6,730 nt of DNA from VGWF01 sp964423465 (lineage in GTDB: Bacteria; Verrucomicrobiota; Kiritimatiellia; PWTM01). The stretch is taken from positions 1 through 6,730 of the forward strand of contig CAYRFK010000262.1 of the NCBI GenBank assembly GCA_964423465.1, in the 5' to 3' direction. A program made the position numbers and the translations under genes. The notes beneath the pieces were generated by a model, which was given only the letters and a program-made list of their open reading frames with translations, was not told the origin of the DNA and made no database searches. Below, one piece after another: positions 1-5,768 of the stretch (position 1 is the stretch's first letter; every line of letters begins with the position of its first letter).

Positions 1-1109
1 AGGTGGCCTCGGAGCACCTGGCATCTCGCGCCGAGGTCGGCCAGATCCTGCTCGACGGACCCGTTCCGGCAGTGATCCTCCAGGCCGGCGTCGTGATCGG
101 GAGCGGCAGCGCGAGCTTCGAGATGCTCCGGTACCTCACCGAACGACTCCCCGTCATGGTCACGCCCAGGTGGGTCGGTTCGCGGGTGCAGCCGATCGCC
201 GTCCGCGACGTGCTGAGCTACCTGCTCGGGGCGGCCGGGATGCCCACCGGGACGAACCGACGGTTCGACATCGCGGGGCCGGACGTCCTGACCTACCGGG
301 AGATGATGCAGCGCTACGCAGCCGTGGCCGGACTCCGCCCCCGGGTCATCGTGTCGGTTCCGGTGCTGTCGCCATGGCTGTCCAGCCAGTGGGTCAACGT
401 GGTCACCCCCGTCCCCAAACCGCTCGCCCAGCCGCTGATCGAGTCGCTCCGGAACTCGGTCGTGGCGTCCGAGTCCGACATCCGCGAGCTCGTCCCGATC
501 GAGCCGATCGGCTTCGACGAGGCGGTCCGCCTGGCACTCGCCCGGGTCCGCGACCTGGACGTGGCCACCCGCTGGTCGAGCGCCGACTGGCCGGGGGCAC
601 CCAGCGACGCCATGCCGACCGACCCGGAGTGGAGCGGCGGCACCGCCTACCGAGATGAGCGGACTCTGGCGGTGGACGCACCGGTGGAGGCGACCTGGCG
701 GGTCGTCGAGGGGATCGGCGGCGACCACGGCTGGTACTCCTGGCGATCCGCCTGGGCGGCTCGGGGTCTCGCCGACCGGTTCGTCGGCGGGGTCGGGCTG
801 CGGCGGGGTCGCCGCCACCCCGACGAGCTCCGCACCGGCGACGTCGTCGACTTCTGGCGCGTCGAGGCGGTCGACCGGCCGAGCCTGCTGCGGCTCCGGG
901 CCGAGATGCGCCTCCCGGGCGAGGCGTGGCTGGAGTTCCGGGTCCGCCCCGGACCGGACCCCGACTCGTCGGTCCTCGAGCAGCGGGCCCTGTTCCTGCC
1001 CCGGGGCCTGGCGGGCCACGCCTACTGGCGTTCCATCAGTCCGTTCCACGGGATCGTGTTCGGCGACATGATCCGCAACGTCGCCGCGGCGGCCGCTGGC
1101 ACCGACTGA
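1..1109 (+). CDS. SDR-like NAD(P)-binding oxidoreductase with C-terminal DUF2867 domain (5' partial)
   Basis: The frame is already open at base 3; the GTG there is almost certainly an internal Val codon, because the first residues (ASEHLASRAEVG) match the middle of the atypical, YbjT-like SDR family, not its start. The N-terminal Rossmann part with the glycine-rich NAD(P) loop, probably 110-130 residues, lies outside the window. Visible residues 1-185 hold the back half of the SDR fold, with the family signature GSGSASFEMLRYLTERLP at about 33-50, then RVQPIAVRDV at 61-70. Residues about 210-365 form a DUF2867 domain, with a GWYSWRSAW-like segment, VGGVGLRRGRRHPDELRTGD (261-280), DFWRVE and GEAWLEFRV. 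Its usual ending (a short aromatic/FHG segment, then an Arg-Asn-rich helix) is intact, so the C-terminus is complete. The substrate of these fusions is generally unknown; a cytoplasmic NAD(P)H-dependent reductase or redox sensor is the family-level expectation. It converges on the MMPL gene and is not in its operon. Confidence 0.9.
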   Translation, partial: VASEHLASRAEVGQILLDGPVPAVILQAGVVIGSGSASFEMLRYLTERLPVMVTPRWVGSRVQPIAVRDVLSYLLGAAGMPTGTNRRFDIAGPDVLTYREMMQRYAAVAGLRPRVIVSVPVLSPWLSSQWVNVVTPVPKPLAQPLIESLRNSVVASESDIRELVPIEPIGFDEAVRLALARVRDLDVATRWSSADWPGAPSDAMPTDPEWSGGTAYRDERTLAVDAPVEATWRVVEGIGGDHGWYSWRSAWAARGLADRFVGGVGLRRGRRHPDELRTGDVVDFWRVEAVDRPSLLRLRAEMRLPGEAWLEFRVRPGPDPDSSVLEQRALFLPRGLAGHAYWRSISPFHGIVFGDMIRNVAAAAAGTD

Positions 1110-1122
1110 CCGGCGAACCGGT
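1109..1122. terminator. Small hairpin between two convergent stop codons
   Basis: ACCGG CGAA CCGGT forms a perfect 5-bp stem with a 4-base loop, extendable by a G-T wobble at 1108/1123. It exactly fills the gap between the TGA of the SDR gene (1107-1109) and the TGA of the MMPL gene (complement of 1123-1125). There is no T-tract on either strand, so if it terminates at all it is a weak bidirectional element of the non-U type seen in actinobacteria. It could also be chance in GC-rich DNA. Confidence 0.25.
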
Positions 1123-3444
1123 TCAGGGCGCCGGATCGCCGGACGGTTCGGCGGTCCCGGCCCGGGCGGCCACACCCTTGCCCTCGACGTCCAGGGACGG
1201 CAACCAGTGGAGCCAGCGCGGGAACCACCAGGCCCGCCGACCGAAGATCTCCATGATCGCCGGGACCAGGACCATCCGCACCACCGTCGAGTCCAGGAGC
1301 ACCGCCACGGCCATGCCGAAGCCGATGAGCTTGACCGTCGGGTTGGGGTTGGCCACGAAGGACAGGAAGACCGCCATCATGATCAGGGCGGCGGTCGTGA
1401 TGACCCGGGCCGTCCCGGCGACGCCGCGGACCACCGAGCTCGAGGGGTCGTGGGACGCATCCCACTCCTCCTTGATGCGGCTCATGAGGAAGACCTCGTA
1501 GTCCATCGACAGTCCGAAGAGGATCACGAACATGACGAGGGGCACGAACGAGACGATCGGGATCGTCTCGCTGATGCCGACGAGCCCCTTGGCCCAACCC
1601 CACTGGAAGACCGCCACCACCACGCCGTACGCGGCAGCGATCGAGATCAGGTTCATGACCGCCGCCTTGGCCGGCACGAGGATCGACCGGAAGACCAGGA
1701 CCAGGAGCACGAACGCCCCGAGNNNNNNNNNNGCACCGATCACGAAGGGGAGGTAGCGGGTCACCAGGTCCGTCAGGTCGATCAGTGTGGCGGTGGCACC
1801 CCCGACGTGGGCCACGAGCGGGGTCCCCGCCGTTGCCGTCTCCAGGTCCGACCGGAGCCGCTCGACCAGTTCCGTGGTCCTCGGGTCGTTGGGTCCGCTG
1901 GACGGGATCAACTGGTAGACGACCGCACTGGTCGAGGCCGCGTCGTTGGGGATCGGCCCCACGGCGTAGTCGATCCCCTCGACCGTGCCCGGCGGCCGAA
2001 GCGCGCCGAGGGCCGTCGACACCCGCTGCACCTGCTGGGCCGCCTCGGCGTAGGGCACTCCGTTGGGGAGTCCGACGGCGACGACGAGCGGACCGTTGGT
2101 GCCGGCGCCGAAGCCCCGGTCGATCAGCTCGAAGGCGTTCTTCTGCGAGAGGCCGGCGGGCAACGAGTCGTCACCGGGCATCCCGAACTCGATGCGTGTG
2201 AACGGGACGGCCAGGACCACCAGGACGAGTGTCCCCCCGACGAGCGCCACCCAGGGTCGGGCCGACATCGTCGTGGCGAACCTCCCCCAGAACGTCGCCT
2301 CCGGCTCGGGCTCGGACTCCCGGTGACGGCGCAGCGAGATCCGGTCGATCCGACCGCCGGCGAACCCGAGGAGGGACACCAGGAGGGTGACGGCGGCGAG
2401 CATCATGACCGCCACCCCGATCGCCGCGGCCACACCGAGTGTCCGCACGAGCGGAATCGGGATGATGAGCAGGCCCAACAGTGCGAGGACGACCGTGACC
2501 CCTGCGAAGAGGGCGGCCCGGCCCGAGGTCGACACCGCCAGCGCGGCCGCGCGCTGGGGCTCGTGGCCCTGGCCCAGGAGCTCGCGGTAACGGGTCACGA
2601 TCAGCAGGGAGTAGTCGAGCCCGACCCCGATCGAGATCATGAGGGTGACCGCGGGAGCCGCCGAGCTGACGGTGACCTGTGTGGCGAGCAGGTAGACGAG
2701 CCCGGAGGCGGTGACCGCTCCGAACAGCGCGGTCACGATCGGGACGACCATCCCGAAGAACGATCCGAAGGCCACCAGCAGCAGCACGGCCCCGATCGCC
2801 AGGCCCACCTCGTCGGCGTGGCTGGACCAGAAGCTCACCGGCTGGTTCCACGTGTCGGCCACCGGGCCGCCGATGTAGGCGGTCACGTTCGCCGGGGTCG
2901 CCCGGTCGAGGACCGCCTGCAACTGGGCGTAGGGGTTGTCGTAGGCGATCGCCACCAGGTCGGAACTGGGCGGGTACTGCTCGAGCAGCTCGGGGAGGGT
3001 CTGGCGGAACGTCACGGTGGCGACCGCCAGGCGGCCGTCGGGCGACACCGTCGGCGGCAGGCCGGCCGCCAGCTCCTCGGCGAGTGCAGCCTCGGACGGG
3101 GGCAGCTTGGCCGCCGCCTGCTCGAGCGCCTCGGATGCGTCCGTGGTGAGCGGGTCGGCAACCGAGGCGACCCCCTCCACCCGCTCGAGCTCTGCGACGA
3201 GCGCGGCCACTCCGGACGCCTCGGAGTTGAGTGTCGCCGGTGCGGTCGCCTCGAGGACGACCTGGGTCGACAGTGCGTTCTGGGAGGTGAACCGCTCCTG
3301 GAGCAGGTCGTAGGCGGCCTGGGAGTCCGCACCCGGGACGGAGAAGTCGTTGGAGGTGGCGTCGTGGTCCGTGGTCGCCAGCCAGCCACCACCGATCAGC
3401 AGGACTGCCCACAGCAGTGCGACCCAACGGTGGTGTCGGAACAC
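1123..3444 (-). CDS. MMPL/RND-family membrane transporter
   Basis: Predicted proton-driven export protein of the inner membrane, of the MMPL type that moves lipids or other hydrophobic molecules outward in actinobacteria; the substrate cannot be read from sequence. The 773 residues show the usual twofold layout: TM1 at about 7-23, an extracytoplasmic porter loop at about 24-210, five TMs at about 213-362 (with the cytoplasmic stretch GRIDRISLRRHRESEPEPEA after them), TM7 at about 398-414, a second porter loop at about 415-560, and TMs from 563 to about 733. Both halves carry the Asp-Tyr pair of the family's proton relay: GVGLDYSLLIVTRYRE (D277-Y278) and GLSMDYEVFLMSRIKEEW (D648-Y649). Residues 571-574 fall on a 10-N gap, but the frame is the same on both sides. 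The GTG at 3444 is the first standard start codon in frame, yet family-like sequence continues upstream (LGRLGRFAGW), so the true N-terminus is probably 10-16 residues longer. It is the last gene of a likely three-gene operon. Confidence 0.93.
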   Translation of the reverse strand: MFRHHRWVALLWAVLLIGGGWLATTDHDATSNDFSVPGADSQAAYDLLQERFTSQNALSTQVVLEATAPATLNSEASGVAALVAELERVEGVASVADPLTTDASEALEQAAAKLPPSEAALAEELAAGLPPTVSPDGRLAVATVTFRQTLPELLEQYPPSSDLVAIAYDNPYAQLQAVLDRATPANVTAYIGGPVADTWNQPVSFWSSHADEVGLAIGAVLLLVAFGSFFGMVVPIVTALFGAVTASGLVYLLATQVTVSSAAPAVTLMISIGVGLDYSLLIVTRYRELLGQGHEPQRAAALAVSTSGRAALFAGVTVVLALLGLLIIPIPLVRTLGVAAAIGVAVMMLAAVTLLVSLLGFAGGRIDRISLRRHRESEPEPEATFWGRFATTMSARPWVALVGGTLVLVVLAVPFTRIEFGMPGDDSLPAGLSQKNAFELIDRGFGAGTNGPLVVAVGLPNGVPYAEAAQQVQRVSTALGALRPPGTVEGIDYAVGPIPNDAASTSAVVYQLIPSSGPNDPRTTELVERLRSDLETATAGTPLVAHVGGATATLIDLTDLVTRYLPFVIGXXXXLGAFVLLVLVFRSILVPAKAAVMNLISIAAAYGVVVAVFQWGWAKGLVGISETIPIVSFVPLVMFVILFGLSMDYEVFLMSRIKEEWDASHDPSSSVVRGVAGTARVITTAALIMMAVFLSFVANPNPTVKLIGFGMAVAVLLDSTVVRMVLVPAIMEIFGRRAWWFPRWLHWLPSLDVEGKGVAARAGTAEPSGDPAP
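1723..1732. other. Assembly gap of 10 Ns
   Basis: Ten consecutive Ns lie inside the MMPL gene, at the start of the first transmembrane helix after the second porter loop. The flanking codons read FVIG, then GCN (Ala), and resume at LGAFVLLVLVFRS, which is good family sequence in the same frame. The real gap is therefore probably close to 10 bases, or differs from it by a multiple of 3. A fixed 10-N run is typical of scaffold joins made from paired reads. Confidence 0.98.
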
Positions 3445-3493
3445 CCACCCGGCGAACCGTCCGAGCCTTCCCAGGTCGGCGACCTCGGATGCG

Positions 3494-3499
3494 CCTCCT
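3494..3499 (-). promoter_or_regulatory. Strong Shine-Dalgarno (AGGAGG) for the MMPL gene
   Basis: The minus strand reads AGGAGG 9 bases after the stop codon of the small membrane protein gene. It is a perfect ribosome binding site and the only strong one ahead of MMPL, but no in-frame ATG, GTG or TTG follows at normal distance. The next standard start is the GTG at 3444, about 50 bases away. In-frame GTC (3481-3483) sits 10 bases after it and CTG (3472-3474) 19 bases after it. Either a non-standard start is used or the sequence has a small error here. Confidence 0.55.
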
Positions 3500-3508
3500 G
3501 TGCGCTGC

Positions 3509-3859
3509 TCAGGCAGAGGTGGTCACCGCCACGTCGATCGGCGCGGCCGGGCCGGCGTCGACGTCGGCCAGCGGCACGGATGCCGATCCGCCGCCGCTCG
3601 ATGACCTGCGGAGCAGGAGGATGACGACCAGACCGACCACGCCCAGGGCGAGCAGCAACAGCAGCCCCTTGCGCGACCTGCGGGTGACCTCGGCCACCTG
3701 TGCGACGGTGTCGCCGGCAGCATCGGCGACGTCCTGGGCCCGATCCGTGGCGGTCGCCATCGTCTGGGCCACCGCAGCGGTCGCTCCAGCGACGGCCGCC
3801 ACACGGCTGAGGTCACGGGCGATCTTGCGTTCGGTGCGCCGTTCCTTGCGCTTGCTCAT
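3509..3859 (-). CDS. Small single-span membrane protein, function unknown
   Basis: A 116-residue protein I cannot assign to a named family. The start is the ATG at 3859 (MSKRKERR), preceded by a purine-rich GAGGGGAG at good distance; an ATG 10 codons upstream is open but lacks a comparable site. Layout: a very basic N-terminus (1-18, rich in Lys/Arg/Glu); an Ala/Thr/Asp-rich, probably amphipathic helical stretch (19-60); a basic RRSRKG; one strongly hydrophobic segment (65-83, LLLLLALGVVGLVVILLL); then RRSSSGGGSASV and a low-complexity acidic tail to residue 116. There is no signal-peptidase-like site and no enzymatic motif. It sits 39 bases after the SHOCT-like gene and just before the MMPL gene on the same strand, so co-transcription is likely. 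A membrane-anchored accessory or scaffold role for the transporter is possible but is inference only. Confidence 0.78.
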   Translation of the reverse strand: MSKRKERRTERKIARDLSRVAAVAGATAAVAQTMATATDRAQDVADAAGDTVAQVAEVTRRSRKGLLLLLALGVVGLVVILLLRRSSSGGGSASVPLADVDAGPAAPIDVAVTTSA

Positions 3860-3898
3860 GGGGACTCCCCTCGTCGGCGAGAGGATCACCGTAGCGGT

Positions 3899-4177
3899 TC
3901 AGACGGAGATTCGGGCGAAGAGCTCGGTCTTGCGCTCCTCGAACTCCTCGAAGTCGATGCGCTTGGCCTCGAAGTCGGCGTGCAGCTGCTCGACGAGCAC
4001 GAGGAGCTCCTCGGCGGTCAGCTCCTCCTCGCCCTCGGGAAGCTCGAAGACCTCGCCCTCCTCGCCCTCCGGCAGCTCGCCGTCACGATCCAGGCGCCGT
4101 TCGCGCTTGGCCTGGGCCTTGGCCTTCTTGGCACGGTCCCGCTGCAGCTTCGCAAAGCTCGTCCGACTCGCTCCCAT
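3899..4177 (-). CDS. Small charged protein with SHOCT-like C-terminal helices
   Basis: A 92-residue protein, apparently cytoplasmic, with no membrane segment. The start is the ATG at 4177 (MGASRTSFAKLQRDRAKKAK), with AGGTG 5 bases upstream; the frame is open for 43 more codons upstream, but those have the composition of non-coding sequence. Three zones are visible: a Lys/Arg-rich helix (8-31, suited to nucleic acid or membrane-surface binding); an acidic linker (32-52) holding a duplicated ELPEGEE (34-40 and 45-51); and a helical C-terminus (53-92, LTAEELLVLVEQLHADFEAK, then IDFEEFEERKTELFARI). The end resembles the SHOCT pattern of a short helix followed by a D/E-E-F-E-x-K-x-x-L helix, often an oligomerisation module. 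Similar basic-N, helical-C small proteins are common uncharacterised genes in actinobacteria. It is the first gene of the probable operon with the small membrane protein and MMPL. Confidence 0.8.
   Translation of the reverse strand: MGASRTSFAKLQRDRAKKAKAQAKRERRLDRDGELPEGEEGEVFELPEGEEELTAEELLVLVEQLHADFEAKRIDFEEFEERKTELFARISV
4025..4078 (-). repeat. Imperfect in-gene direct repeat (two 21-bp copies, 33-bp period)
   Basis: Copies at 4025-4045 and 4058-4078 differ at two bases of 21 and each encodes ELPEGEE. This is an internal duplication of the acidic linker of the small charged protein. Its length could vary between relatives by slippage or recombination. Confidence 0.85.
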
Positions 4178-4186
4178 CTGGCACCT

Positions 4187-4208
4187 CGCTCGTTCGTCGC
4201 TCGTTCGT
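4187..4208. repeat. Perfect 11-bp tandem duplication upstream of the SHOCT-like gene
   Basis: The unit CGCTCGTTCGT occurs twice in direct succession (4187-4197 and 4198-4208), followed by the first two bases of a third copy. On the minus strand it ends just before the ribosome binding site of the gene starting at 4177, so it lies in that gene's 5' leader or promoter region. It could be a slippage product or a pair of protein-binding half-sites. Confidence 0.7.
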
Positions 4209-4227
4209 CGTGGTCCGTTCGCGTCGG

Positions 4228-4255
4228 GCACCCGTCGGTTCGGTGCACCCGTCGG
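4228..4255. repeat. 11-bp direct repeat with 17-bp period in the intergenic spacer
   Basis: GCACCCGTCGG occurs at 4228-4238 and again at 4245-4255. With the tandem duplication at 4187-4208 it makes the 4187-4255 stretch clearly repetitive. The 220-base spacer 4178-4397 holds no supportable gene or RNA. The promoter of the three-gene MMPL operon should lie here, but I see no convincing -35/-10 pair. Confidence 0.6.
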
Positions 4256-4386
4256 GAACCCCACCGGACCAGCGATGTTCCCGCACCGCCCCGAGGCCAG
4301 CTGCACGCCGTTGCACGGAGCGGCCGTTCGGGTCGGTACGACACAGTAGCGCCGCCGGGACCCCCGACCCCAGCAGGTCGCGCTCC

Positions 4387-4402
4387 GGTGACGACGGTCA
4401 CC
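4387..4402 (-). terminator. Hairpin across the stop codon of the unknown protein gene
   Basis: GGTGAC GACG GTCACC is a perfect 6-bp stem with a 4-base loop, and the TGA stop (complement of 4398-4400) lies inside one arm. No T-run follows on the minus strand. It may act as a weak transcript end or 3' stabiliser, or have arisen by chance. Confidence 0.25.
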
Positions 4403-5702
4403 CCGTGGCGGCGCCCCGGGGTCCGGTGCGGGCGAACTCGAATGCGGCGCCGGTGCTGAACTCGCAGACGGTCACCTCGGGTCGGGTGGGCTGCGGCTCG
4501 GCGAGCCGTTCGACCCTCCAGGCCCGACGACGGCCGAACGGCGCCTCCACCGGGACGGCGGTCAGGTGCGGGTCGACGGCGTGGACGATCGCCGCGACCG
4601 CATCGTCGCCGCGTCCGTCACCGAGCAGCGCCGGCCAGCCCAGTGAGACGACCTCCTCGGTGCCGGCGCAGTCGCCCAGGACGACCACGGTCTCGCCGTC
4701 ACCGTCCACCCACACGTCGACGTAGTCGCGCGGCTGGAACGCGGGGTGGAGTTCCAGCAGGTCGGCTGCGAGCTGCGCGGGGTCGTCGGATGCCAGGCCC
4801 TCGGCGCGCATCCACCGGACGAGCCGGGCCGCGACCACACCGGCGACCCCGGTGAGCTGGGCGGCGACGGCGTCCGTCACCTCCGACGGTCCGAGTCGAT
4901 CGTGCAACGCAGCCGAGTACGCCAGGACCAGCAGATGGGCCTGGAGTGCGAACTCGCGGCACAGCGCCCGCAGGGCGACCGCCGAGAGGTCCTCGAGCCG
5001 GAGGTCCGGGTCGAGCGGGCCCCGGTAGTCGGTCCGACCTCCGTCGGGGTCCGACAGCGGGAGGAGCGGGACGACGAGACCGAGGATCCGACACGAGGCC
5101 AGGCGTCGGGCCGGTGCGGGCTCCGGCGCCGGGGCGGTGGACGGATCGATCTCGACGAGCCACTCGCAGTGTGGTGAACGGTCGGCCGGCATCCTGGGAG
5201 GCCGGTGGACCGGCGTCATCCGGGCCCGGGGGTTCGAGGCGCAGACCGTCGCCTCGAAGGTGGGGTCCTCGATGTCGTGGCACATGGCGTGCACGAAGTC
5301 GTCCCCCATCGGTTCCACGTCCACGAGGGCCCCGCAGTGCGCCAGGTGGAAGCCACCGTGGTGCTCGTCGTCCACCCGGTAGCGGAAGTCGAGGAACTCG
5401 TGCGGCGCACCGACGTCGAACTGCATCCCCTTGAAGATGGCCGCCACGTCGTGCTCGGAGTCGAAGCCGAGCAGGCGCAGGATCCGCCGGGTGTAGTGCG
5501 GGCTCGCGCCGCTCCACTCCTCGATGGCCACCGGGGCCAGCGCCTCGGCACCCAGACGGGCGATGACCTCCGGCATACCGGCCCGGTCCACGAGGTGCCC
5601 GGCGAGCAGGTACTCCCGCCCGAGCCCCGCCAACTGCAGCCGGTCGAGCCGGTCCAGACCACGTCCTGTCGCCACGTCACCCCCGAGCCGATCGGCCCGC
5701 AT
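4398..5702 (-). CDS. Protein of unknown function with His/Cys-rich motifs, divergent from TetR-P450
   Basis: I do not recognise this protein of 434 residues. The ATG at 5702 is preferred; a GTG lies directly before it (5705), and CGGGG about 7 bases upstream is only a weak ribosome site. Codon usage and amphipathic structure support a real gene. The first 60 residues look helical. The segment from about 90 to 185 is dense in potential metal or catalytic ligands: GGFHLAHCGALVDVEPMGDD (H119, H122, C123), MCHDIEDPTFEATVCASNPR (C141, H142, E145, D146) and RPPRMPADRSPHCEW (H178, C179). A Pro/Ala linker (187-200) follows, then a helical region (235-320) and a beta-rich C-terminus (325-425, DYVDVWVDGDGETVVVLGDC). 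No signal peptide or membrane helix is evident, so it is probably cytoplasmic. The HC-rich part faintly recalls L-2-amino-thiazoline-4-carboxylic acid hydrolase-type domains, but I would not annotate on that. A shared control region suggests a role tied to the TetR-P450 unit. Confidence 0.85.
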   Translation of the reverse strand: MRADRLGGDVATGRGLDRLDRLQLAGLGREYLLAGHLVDRAGMPEVIARLGAEALAPVAIEEWSGASPHYTRRILRLLGFDSEHDVAAIFKGMQFDVGAPHEFLDFRYRVDDEHHGGFHLAHCGALVDVEPMGDDFVHAMCHDIEDPTFEATVCASNPRARMTPVHRPPRMPADRSPHCEWLVEIDPSTAPAPEPAPARRLASCRILGLVVPLLPLSDPDGGRTDYRGPLDPDLRLEDLSAVALRALCREFALQAHLLVLAYSAALHDRLGPSEVTDAVAAQLTGVAGVVAARLVRWMRAEGLASDDPAQLAADLLELHPAFQPRDYVDVWVDGDGETVVVLGDCAGTEEVVSLGWPALLGDGRGDDAVAAIVHAVDPHLTAVPVEAPFGRRRAWRVERLAEPQPTRPEVTVCEFSTGAAFEFARTGPRGAATG

Positions 5703-5740
5703 CACGGACCCCGGGATCCGCTCGCCGGACCCACGAGGTC

Positions 5741-5746
5741 AGACTA
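5741..5746 (-). promoter_or_regulatory. Possible -10 element of the divergent unknown-protein gene
   Basis: The minus strand reads TAGTCT, fitting the TAnnnT pattern of actinobacterial -10 boxes, and would give a leader of roughly 30 bases before the ATG at 5702. The -35 position 17 bases upstream (GTACTG) is a poor match. The palindromic operator candidate covers the space between the two, where a bound repressor would block the promoter. Confidence 0.3.
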
Positions 5747-5750
5747 CTGT
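5745..5750 (+). promoter_or_regulatory. Possible -10 element of the TetR-P450 transcript
   Basis: TACTGT fits TAnnnT and ends 8 bases before the TetR ATG at 5759. No Shine-Dalgarno sequence is present at normal distance (the nearest GAGG is about 20 bases away). The gene is therefore probably transcribed from, or very near, its start codon and translated leaderless, as is common in actinobacteria. No clear -35 is seen. Confidence 0.35.
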
Positions 5751-5768
5751 CTGGACAGATGTCCAGTA
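5745..5768. promoter_or_regulatory. Palindromic TetR operator candidate spanning the TetR start codon
   Basis: Three overlapping inverted repeats lie here. The strongest is CTGGACA-GA-TGTCCAG (5751-5766), perfect over 7+7 bases. A second, CTGTC-TG-GACAG (5747-5758), is perfect over 5+5. Outer arms TACTG and CAGTA (5745-5749 and 5764-5768) also pair. The TetR ATG (5759-5761) lies inside the main palindrome, and the putative -10 boxes of both divergent units overlap it or abut it. TetR-family dimers typically bind palindromes of this size, sometimes as overlapping pairs. Binding here would block both transcripts and give autoregulation. Confidence 0.72.

Noticed and set aside
2171..3448. A 425-codon minus-strand frame overlapping the first half of MMPL
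   Set aside because: Its Arg/Gly/Pro/Ala-rich product has no recognisable fold. It is a shifted-frame shadow of the MMPL coding sequence, not evidence of a frameshift, because the MMPL frame itself is continuous.
1207..3624. An 805-codon open frame on the plus strand, antisense to the MMPL gene and longer than it
   Set aside because: The product is dominated by Arg, His, Asp, Gly and Glu with no hydrophobic core or domain, as expected from the complement of a GC-rich coding sequence. The minus strand has clear MMPL motifs over the same stretch.
3860..3889. An upstream ATG giving a 10-residue longer small membrane protein
   Set aside because: The ATG at 3859 has a good purine-rich site just upstream and begins a typical MSKRKERR N-terminus. 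The extension would run almost to the preceding gene's stop and lacks its own clear site.
4178..4306. A 43-codon N-terminal extension of the SHOCT-like protein
   Set aside because: The extension is made of repeat-derived, non-coding-like sequence, while the ATG at 4177 has a ribosome site and begins a plausible helical protein.
3417..4349. A 310-codon plus-strand frame across the two small genes
   Set aside because: A Ser/Arg-rich low-complexity product antisense to two genes with better starts, ribosome sites and sensible composition.
5709..5719. CCCCGGGATCC, resembling a cloning-vector polylinker
   Set aside because: Only adjacent SmaI- and BamHI-like sites occur, with no further vector sequence, and the surrounding bases are consistent with the native GC-rich control region.
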